From Lolium rigidum (lineage: Eukaryota; Streptophyta; Magnoliopsida; Poales; Poaceae): 64,000 nt of DNA. The DNA is taken from NCBI RefSeq assembly GCF_022539505.1, contig NC_061508.1, positions 259,972,736-260,036,735 on the forward strand, given 5' to 3'. Both the position numbers and the translations under genes were made by a program. Under the pieces are notes generated by a model. The model worked only from the letters and a program-made list of their open reading frames with translations, did not search any database and was not told the DNA's origin. How positions within the stretch are numbered: position 1 is the first letter of the stretch; each line of letters begins with the position of its first letter. Of this stretch, positions 56,098 through 64,000 are shown piece by piece.

Positions 56098-57694
56098 TGA
56101 TACGTCTCCGACGTATCGATAATTTCTTATGTTCCATGCCACATTATTGATGATATCTACATGTTTTATGTATACTTTATGTCATATTTATGCATTTTCC
56201 GGCACTAACCTATTAACGAGATGCCGAAGAGCCGATTGTCTGTTTTCTCGCTGTTTTTGGTTTCAGAAATCATAGTAAGGAAATATTCTCGGAATGGGAC
56301 GAAATCAACGCCCAGGGGCCTATTTTTACACGAAGCTTCCAGAAGACCGGAGGGGAGACGAAGTGGGGCCACGGGGCGCCGCCACACTAGGGCGGCGCGG
56401 CCAGCATAGGGCCCGCGCGGCCCTGTTGTGTGGGGCCCCCATGACGCCCTTTGACCTGCCCTTCCGCCTACTTAAAGCCTCCGTCGCGAAACCCCCAGTA
56501 CCGAGAGCCACGATACGAAAAACCTTACTGAGACGCCGCCGCCGCCAATCCCATCTCGGGGGATTCAGGAGATCGCCTCCGACACCCTGCCGGAGAGGGG
56601 AATCATCTCCCGGAGGACTCTTCACCACCATGGTCGCCTCCGGAGTGATGAGTGAGTAGTTCACCCCTGGACTATGGATCCATAGTAGTAGCTAGATGGT
56701 CGTCTTCTCCTTATGTGCTTCATTGTTGGATCTTGTGAGCTGCCTAACATGATCAAGATCATCTATCTGTAATGCTATATGTTGTGTTTGTCGGGATCCG
56801 ATGGATAGAGAATACTATGTTATGTTGATTATCAATCTATTACCTATGTGGTGTTTATGATCTTGCATGCTCTCCGTTATTAGTAGAGGCTCTGGCGAAG
56901 TTTTTGCTCTTAACTCCAAGAGGGAGTATTTATGCTCGATAGTGGGTTCATGCCTCCATTAAATCTGGGACGAGTGACGAAAGTTCTAAGGTTGTGGATG
57001 TGCTTGTTGCCACTAGGGATAAAACATTGATGCTATGTCCGAGGATGTAGTTATTGATTACATTACGCACCATACTTAATGCAATTGTCTGTTGTTTGCA
57101 ACTTAATACTGGAAGGGGTTCGGATGATAACCTGAAGGTGGACTTTTTAGGCATAGATGCATGCTTGGATAGCGGTCTATGTACTTTGTCGTAATGCCCA
57201 ATTAAATCTCACTATACTTATCATATCATGTATGTGCATTGTCATGCTCTCTCTACTTGTCAATTGCCCGACTGTAATTTGTTCACCCAACATGCTATTC
57301 ATCTTATGGGAGAGACACCTCTAGTGAACTGTGGACCCCGGTCCATTCTTTTACATTAAATACAATCTACTGCAATACTTATTCTACTGTTTTCTGAAAA
57401 CAATCATCATCCACACTATACATCTAATCCTTTGTTACAGCAAGCCGGTGAGATTGACAACCTCACTGTTTCGTTGGGGCAAAGTACTTTGGTTGTGTTG
57501 TGCAGGTTCCACGTTGGCGCCGGAATCCCTGGTGTTGCGCCGCACTACATCCCGCCGCCATCAACCTTCAACGTGCTTCTTGGCTCCTACTGGTTCGATA
57601 AACCTTGGTTTCTTTCTGAGGAAAAACTTGCTACTATACGCATCACACCTTCCTCTTGGGGTTCCCAACGGACGTGTGTTAACTGCACGCATCA
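56098..57694 (+). repeat. 5' LTR of the second Sabrina-like element
   Basis: 1,597 bp. In place of a TATA box it has CTACTTAAAGCC at about 56469-56479. The tail GTTGGCGCCGGAATCCCTGG matches the solo LTR nested at 16220. Confidence 0.93.
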
Positions 57695-57705
57695 AGCTCT
57701 TTTTC

Positions 57706-57723
57706 TGGCGCCGTTGCCGGGGA
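57706..57723 (+). promoter_or_regulatory. primer-binding site, tRNA-Asp type
   Basis: TGGCGCCGTTGCCGGGGA, 11 nt after the LTR, identical to the site of the first element. Confidence 0.85.
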
Positions 57724-57942
57724 GATCAAGACACGCTGCAAGGGGAGTCTCCACAATCCAATCTCTTTACTTTGTTTTTGTCTTGCTTTATTTTATTTAC
57801 TTTCTTGTTTGCTGCATTATATCAAAACACAAAAAAATTAGTTGCTAGTTATACTTTATTTACTGTCTTGTTCTCTATATCAAAAACACAAAAAAAAATT
57901 AGTTACTTGCATTTACTTTATTTACTTTTTGTTTATTTCATC

Positions 57943-58512
57943 ATGTTTCCTCCTAAGTACACTCTAAAAGACATACCGGTAGGACGTGGGTCTATAATTG
58001 GGAGAGATAATATAGAAGATTTTTTCACTCATGTTAGTACCACTGAAGATTTTGAAGATAGACACTTGGTAGAACTTGCTCCTACTTATGAAATTGCTGC
58101 TGCTTCTTTAGTTCACATGTTGAAAACTAAATTTGTTAATCTTAATCCTATAATCCAACACATGTTTCTCACACTTGGTGATATGGAAGAAGGGGAAAAG
58201 AAAGATTTTATTTTAGAAACCCTTCTTAAAGAATTTGATGGTGTCGCAAGAGAGGCTAGAAAAGTCTTTATTAAATATAAGATGCTTGGTTCTTGCACCA
58301 ACTTTGCTAGTACCCTTGAAAAGATGGACATTGATAGAATAAAGTACACTAATAATATTAATGATGTAGGGGATATTAAGACATCAATACCTTGCAAGCT
58401 CGCAGGAATGTTCGAGGCACTAGAAAAGAATTATGATTGGATTGTTCCTGAAAATTTGTTTAATGAGAATAGCAAGCCTAAGAGTAATGAAAAGGGAACC
58501 TCTGAAACTTAA
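57943..58512 (+). CDS. unrecognised 189-aa ORF of the second Sabrina-like element
   Basis: An intact frame from ATG 57943 (MFPPKYTLKDIPVGRGS) to TAA 58510-58512. The frame is open further upstream into the LTR, but that part is LTR sequence. The protein looks soluble and largely helical, with Lys/Glu-rich segments (LGDMEEGEKKDFILETLLKE, about 79-98). It has a phenylalanine- and leucine-rich middle and a polar, Lys/Asn/Ser-rich tail. I see no zinc knuckle or enzyme motif. It sits in the gag position, just after the primer site, so a reduced or replaced gag is possible. It bears no resemblance to the ORF at 17889-18578, although the flanking element is shared. Confidence 0.6.
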   Translation: MFPPKYTLKDIPVGRGSIIGRDNIEDFFTHVSTTEDFEDRHLVELAPTYEIAAASLVHMLKTKFVNLNPIIQHMFLTLGDMEEGEKKDFILETLLKEFDGVAREARKVFIKYKMLGSCTNFASTLEKMDIDRIKYTNNINDVGDIKTSIPCKLAGMFEALEKNYDWIVPENLFNENSKPKSNEKGTSET

Positions 58513-61190
58513 ATAGATAAGATAACATACATTGTTGAGGCAACTCCCAACACCCGAGGTAATGTCGATGCTTCATCTCTCGATAATACTTGATACACAC
58601 TTTCTGCGCCTAACTGAAAGGCGTTAAAGAAAAGCGCTTATGGGAAACAACCCATGTTTTTACTACAGTACTTTTATTTTATATTTGAGTCTTGGAAGTT
58701 GTTTACTACTGTAGCAACCTCTCCTTATCTTAGTTTTGTGCATTGTTGTGCCAAGTAAAGTCGTTGATAGTAAGGTTCATACTAGATTTGGATTACTTGC
58801 GTGAAATAGATTTCTTTCGTTGTCACGAATATGGGCCTAATTCTCTGTAGGTAACTCATAAAATTATGCCAATTTACGTGAGTGATTCTCAGATATGTAC
58901 GCAACTTTCATTCAATTTGGGCATTTTCATTTGAGTAATTCTGGTGCCACTTTAAAATTCGTCTTTACGAACTGTTCTGTTTTGATAGATTCTACCTTTT
59001 ATTTCGTATTGCCTCTTTTGCTATGTTGGATGAATTTCTTTGATCCATTAATGTCCAATAGCTTTGTGCAATGTCCAGAAGTGTTAAGAATGATTATGTC
59101 ACCTCTGAACATGTAAATTTTTATTGTGCACTAACCCTCTAATGAGTTGTTTCAAGTTTGGTGTGGAGGAAGTTTTCAAGGATCAAGAGAGGGAAATGAT
59201 GCAATATGATCAAGGAGAGTGAAAGCTCTAAGCTTGGGGATGCCTCGGTGGTTCACCCCTGCATATTTTAAGAAGACTCAAGCGTCTAAGCTTGGGGATT
59301 CCCAAGGTATCCCCTTCTTCATCGACAACATTATCAGGTTCCTCCCCTGAAACTATATTTTTATTCCATCACATCTTATGTGCTTTACTTGGAGCGTCGG
59401 TTTGTTCTTGTTTTTGTTTTTGTTTGAATAAAATGGATCCTAGCATTCATTGTGTGGGAGAGAGACACGCTCCGTCTGTTGCATATGGACAAATATGTCC
59501 TTAGGCTTTACTCATAGTATTCATGGTGAAGGTTGAATCTTCTTCGTTAAATTGTTATATGGTTGGAATCGGGAAATGCTACATGTAGTAATTCTAAAAT
59601 GTCTTGAATAATTTGATACTTGGCAATTGTTGTGCTCATGTTTAAGCTCTTGCATCATATACTTTGCACCTATTAATGAAGAAATACATAGAGCTTGCTA
59701 AAATTTGGTTTGCATGTTTGGTCTCTCTAAAGTCTAGATAATTTCTAGTATTGAGTTTTGAACAACAAGGAAGACGGTGTAGAGTCTTATAATGTTTACA
59801 ATATGTCTTTTATGTGAGTTTTGCTGCACTTGGTTCATCCTTGTGTTTGTTTCAAATAACCTTGCTAGCCTAAACCTTGTATCGAGAGGGAATACTTCTC
59901 ATACATCCAAAATCCTTGAGCCAACCACTATGCCATTTGTGTCCACCATACCTACCTACTACATGGTATTTCTCCGCCATTCCAAAGTAATTGCTTGAGT
60001 GCTACCTTTAAATTTCCATCATTCGCCTTTGCAATATATAGCTCATGGGACAAAATATCCTTAAAAACTATTGTGGTATTGAATATGTACTTATGCACTT
60101 TATCTCTTATTAAGTTGCTTGTTGTGCGATAACCATGCTCCTGGGGACGCCATCAACTCTTTGTTGAATATCATGTGAGTTGCTACGCATGTTCGTCTTG
60201 TCTGAAGTAAGGGAGATTTACCACTCATTAAATGGTTAGAGCATGCATAATGTTAGAGAAGAACATTGGGCCGCTAACTAAAGCCATGAATCATGGTTGA
60301 AGTTTCAGTTTTGGACATATATCCTCAATCTCATATGAGAACATTAATTGTTGCTACATGCTTATGCATTAAAGAGGAGTCCATTATCTGTTATCTATGT
60401 TGTCCCGGTATGGATGTCTAAGTTGAGAATAATCAAAAACGAGAAATCTAAATGCGAGCTTTCTCCTTAGACCTTTGTACAGGCGGCATAGAGGTACCCC
60501 TTTGTGACACTTGGTTAAAACATGTGTATTGCGATGATAATCCTGGTAATCCGAGCTAATTAGGACAAGGTGCGGGCACTACTAGTATACTATGCATGAG
60601 GCTTGCAACTTGTAAGATATAATTTACATGATACATATGCTTTATTACTACCGTTGACAAAATTGTTTCATGTTTTCAAAATAAAAGCTCTAGCACAAAT
60701 ATAGCAATCGATGCTTTCCTCTTTGAAGGACCTTTCTTTTACTTTTATGTTGAGTCAGTTCACCTATTTTTCTCCACCTCAAGAAGCAAACACTTGTGTG
60801 AACTGTGCATTGATTCCTACATACTTGCATATTGCACTTGTTATATTACTTTACATTGACACTATCCATGAGATATACATGTTATAAGTTGAAAGCAATC
60901 GCTGAAACTTAATCTTCCTTTGTGTTGCTTCAATACCTTTACTTTGATTTATTGCTTTATGAGTTAACTCTTATGCAAGACTTATTGATGCTTGTCTTGA
61001 AGTACTATTCATGAAAAGTCTTTGCTTTATGATTCAGTTGTTTACTCATGTCATTACCATTGTTTTATCGCTGCATTCATTACATATGCTTACAATAGTA
61101 TGATCAAGGTTATGATGGCATGTCACTCCAGAAATTATCTTTGTTATCGTTTACCTGCTCGGGACGAGCAATAACTAAGCTTGGGGATGC
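58513..61190 (+). other. non-coding body and polypurine tract of the second Sabrina-like element
   Basis: Collinear with 18579-21156 of the first element. CTAAGCTTGGGGAT words at about 59230 and 59286 precede the terminal tract CTAAGCTTGGGGATGC at 61175-61190. No ORF seen. Confidence 0.8.
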
Positions 61191-62782
61191 TGATACGTCT
61201 CCGACGTATCGATAATTTCTTATGTTCCATGCCACATTATTGATGATATCTACATGTTTTATGTATACTTTATGTCATATTTATGCATTTTCCGGCACTA
61301 ACCTATTAACGAGATGCCGAAGAGCCAGTTGCTGTTTTCTGCTGTTTTTGGTTTCAGAAATCATAGTAAGGAAATATTCTCGGAATGGGACGAAATCAAC
61401 GCCCAGGGGCCTATTTTTACACGAAGCTTCCAGAAGACCGGAGGGGAGACGAAGTGGGGCCACGGGGCGCCGCCACACTAGGGCGGCGCGGCCGGCATAG
61501 GGCCCGCGCGGCCTGTTGTGTGGGGCCCCCGTGACGCCCTTGACCTGCCCTTCCGCCTACTTAAAGCCTCCGTCGCGAAACCCCCGATGCGAGAGCCACG
61601 ATACGAAAAACCTTACTGAGACGCCGCCGCCGCCAATCCCATCTCGGGGGATTCAGGAGATCGCCTCCAACACCCTGCCGGAGAGGGGAATCATCTCCCG
61701 GAGGACTCTTCACCGCCATGGTCGCCTCCGGAGTGATGAGTGAGTAGTTCACCCCTGGACTATGGGTCCATAGCAGTAGCTAGATGGCCGTCTTCTCCTT
61801 ATGTGCTTCATTGTTGGATCTTGTGAGCTGCCTAACATGATCAAGATCATCTATCTGTAATGCTATATGTTGTGTTTGTCGGGATCCGATGGATAGAGAA
61901 TACTATGTTATGTTGATTATCAATCTATTACCTATGTGTTGTTTATGATCTTGCATGCTCTCTGTTATTAGTAGAGGCGCTGGCCAAGTTTTTGCTCTTA
62001 ACACCAAGAGGGAGTATTTATGCTCGATAGTGGGTTCATGCCTCCATTAAATCTGGGACAGTGACAGAAAGTTCTAAGGTTGTGGATGTGCTGTTGCCAC
62101 TAGGGATAAAACATTGATGCTATGTCCGAGGATGTAGTTATTGATTACATTACGCACCATACTTAATGCAATTGTACATTGTTTGCAACTTAATACTGGA
62201 AGGGGTTCGGATGATAACCTCGAAGGTGGACTTTTTAGGCATAGATGCATGCTGGATAGCGGTCTATGTACTTTGTCATAATGCCCAATTAAATCTCACT
62301 ATACTTATCATATCATGTATGTGCATTGTCATGCTCTCTCTATTTGTCAATTGCCCGACTGTAATTTGTTCACCCAACATGCTATTCATCTTATGGGAGA
62401 GACACCTCTAGTGAACTGTGGACCCCGGTCCATTCTTTTACATTAAATACAATCTACTGCAATACTTGTTCTACTTGTTTTCCGCAAACAATCATCATCC
62501 ACACTATACATCTAATCCTTTGTTACAGCAAGCCGGTGAGATTGACAACCTCACTGTTTCGTTGGGGCAAAGTACTTTGGTTGTGTTGTGCAGGTTCCAC
62601 GTTGGCGCCGGAATCCCTGGTGTTGCGCCGCACTACATCCCGCCGCCATCAACCTTCAACGTGCTTCTTGGCTCCTACTGGTTCGATAAACCTTGGTTTC
62701 TTTCTGAGGGAAAATTTGCTACTGTACGCATCACACCTTCCTCTTGGGGTTCCCAACGGACGTGTGTTAACTGCACGCATCA
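61191..62782 (+). repeat. 3' LTR of the second Sabrina-like element
   Basis: 1,592 bp, closely matching the 5' LTR with a few substitutions and one-base indels, mostly at CAG/CTG words. Confidence 0.93.
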
Positions 62783-63240
62783 GCGATGCCAGAGACGATG
62801 TCGTCGACTTTTAAGGCGGGGCCCGCGCGGGACACGATGTCATTGATGGCGACACAGAAGCCCAGCCGCCGCCCGCTAGTGCGTGTGCAAAAGAGGCAGT
62901 CGCGACATTGATGGCGAAGGCTGCGGCGAAGACGCGGAAGCGATGCCCTCGATACAGCCCTATGGCTCGCTGCCAGGCGGGCTCGGTGGAAAAGTGAGCG
63001 GTCATTTGGGGCCGCATCCCAGGCGCAGATATGCGCCGCATTTGCGTCGCTGCGGACAGCCCGATTGCTGTGCGTTACCTGCTGGAGCTGGTTCCTGACA
63101 CATTTTCGGCCCGCTCAGATACAAATGGTGCCTTAGCGTCTGTTTGCGTCGCCCGCTCGAGCTCCACAAAACACATGCGCACATGTACATTAGTGGAAAA
63201 CTTGGCCTACATGAGATACCCAGCCAAGCCGTGGACAAGA
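62783..63240 (-). promoter_or_regulatory. detached promoter region of the cargo gene
   Basis: On the minus strand this GC-rich segment leads to a CCTTAAAAGTC box (about 62808-62818) and then GCATCGC at the insertion duplication. Joining across the LTR element would place the box about 85 bp before the ATG at 56036. That is typical of a plant promoter and leader. Short frames here are not considered coding. Confidence 0.45.
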
Positions 63241-64000
63241 GCAGTTCCCACCCGTCCTTCCTGCCGCCGCTGCTTCTGATTTGGCTGCCCGTCGCTGCGC
63301 TCCGTCAGAAAGGTTCTTCCTTGCCAAACTGCGTGGTCGCCATCCCGAACCCGCGATTCCATTTTCGCTAAGTAGCCTGCCTGCCTCGCTGGGTCGTGGG
63401 TATGTGCTTCGTTGTGTCTAAGGAACGGGAAAGAAGGAACTGAGATTGAATTAGGAAAAGGGAGAGCGTGGCAAGAAAATCGGAGGCAGTTAAAATGCCT
63501 TATATCACGAATGTGCTAACGCAGAAATTCAGAGCCAACAGCCACCCCCGATTTTTCTTCCACACAAGAGAGCTACGCGTCAGATAAGGTAGGGCGCGCA
63601 GGTTTTTTTTTCAAGATTGCGTTGAGATAAATCATCTTGGTAGGATAAAGACGTGTTAGTTGAGAAATAGTAGGTGTTTGTTGTGCCATTTGAAATTTTG
63701 AAAAGCTACGCCTAATGGTGTGGAGTTGTTTGTTGCGTTGAGATAAATCATCTTGGATAGTAGACGTGGGGGTATTATTGTCCATCCTGAAAATGTGACA
63801 TCAGGCATTCACCAGTTTGCTCTTAATAGTAGAGATTATCCATTGTCAAGAAAAGGTCAGCCGTTATTGCACTGAAATCTTGGGTTCTAGGTTCAGTTAA
63901 GCTATTGTTAGTTCGTCAGCCTGCCACCTCTATGATTTCTTCAGTTTTGTCACAGCAAACAACCATTGAGCACACTCGTGATCTCTTTTTTTTTTGAGGC
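63241..64000. other. Helitron-like 5' region and flank
   Basis: 63241-63835 is the possible Helitron 5' end region with the 22-bp direct repeat. 63836-64000 is outside and shows nothing recognised. Confidence 0.3.

Larger units (their letters stand above)
56098..62782 (+). mobile_element. second Sabrina-like LTR retrotransposon, non-autonomous
   Basis: TGATACGTC...CGCATCA, flanked by GCGAT (56093-56097, 62783-62787). 5' LTR 56098-57694, tRNA-Asp primer site 57706-57723, a 189-aa ORF, about 2.7 kb of non-coding DNA, polypurine tract 61175-61190, 3' LTR 61191-62782. No pol gene. The LTR beyond its first 350 bp differs from the first element's LTR, but the 3' internal half is closely similar. 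It inserted between the promoter and start codon of the cargo gene. Confidence 0.93.
51844..63835 (-). mobile_element. possible large Helitron-like composite
   Basis: On the minus strand a Helitron-style 5' end, TCTCTACTATTAAG preceded by host A, lies at 63835. A Helitron-style 3' end lies at 51844: a hairpin-capable CCGCGGCAACGCGCGGG, then CATTGTCCTAG followed by host T. The span holds a TIR element (52786-53810), a smaller Helitron (54355-54973), a captured gene (55095-56036) and an LTR element (56098-62782). Pairing of these two ends is not proven; they may belong to different copies whose partners were lost. No Rep/helicase gene is present. A 22-bp exact direct repeat (63619-63640, 63735-63756) lies near the 5' end. 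Confidence 0.35.

Noticed and set aside
57331..57942. N-terminal extension of the 393-codon frame ending at 58512
   Set aside because: It is LTR and primer-site sequence; a start upstream of the primer-binding site would not belong to the element's protein. The ATG at 57943 is preferred.
1..64000. CRISPR arrays, operons, ribosome binding sites, tRNA or rRNA genes
   Set aside because: The sequence is clearly plant nuclear DNA; no regularly spaced repeats of CRISPR type and no structural RNA gene were recognised. The tRNA-Asp matches are only primer sites.

Overview
This window looks like intergenic DNA from a large grass genome, almost certainly of the tribe Triticeae (wheat, barley, rye, Aegilops). 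The evidence is the density and nesting of transposable elements and the kinds present: a CACTA element with GTCGCGGTT-type subterminal repeats, Sabrina-like LTR elements starting TGATACGTCTCCGACG with a tRNA-Asp primer site, PIF/Harbinger elements with GRGCATCTCCAAC ends, L1-type LINEs, Helitron-like ends and Stowaway scraps. I see no convincing intact host gene, rRNA, tRNA or CRISPR array. Almost every recognisable protein is transposon-borne and most carry stops or frameshifts. Family names are from memory; no database was searched.

Layout. 1-7.5 kb: the 3' end of a LINE, a poly(A)-tailed retroposon on the minus strand, a decayed Ty1-copia pol fragment, the right end of a CACTA relic and a small Mutator-like element. 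7,556-25,598: an 18-kb CACTA transposon with matching ends and a GTA target duplication. It carries a TNPD-type transposase gene, a second gene ending in a ULP1-like protease domain, and a third gene of unknown function on the opposite strand. A Sabrina-like LTR element (15,473-22,866, duplication AACAC) sits inside the transposase gene, and a related solo LTR (16,220-16,756) sits inside its 5' LTR, so three insertion events are stacked.

26-33 kb: an AP2/ERF-like pseudogene beside an unpaired Harbinger-like terminus, a Harbinger element with a transposase only, a foldback MITE, a second Mutator-like element and a CACTA left end. 33,302-39,035: a full-length but broken LINE with a perfect 15-bp duplication. 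41,009-43,542: a Harbinger element carrying only the MYB/NAM-like partner gene. 43.5-50.5 kb: mostly AT-rich DNA with a possible Helitron. 50.5-64 kb: a LINE fragment, then Helitron-like DNA carrying an unrecognised gene (55,095-56,036) whose promoter was separated from its start codon by a second Sabrina-like element (56,098-62,782, duplication GCGAT).

Three observations stand out. The unknown CACTA gene and the unknown gene in the Helitron-like region share a motif framework (GWxL, VPVPxVP, YL, TW, acidic tail), which suggests one transposon-associated protein family. The two Sabrina-like elements share LTR ends and the 3' non-coding body but carry unrelated small ORFs. Paired LTRs and paired internal regions differ repeatedly by an extra base inside CAG or CTG trinucleotides, which may be a systematic sequence-quality signature and bears on how many frameshifts here are real.
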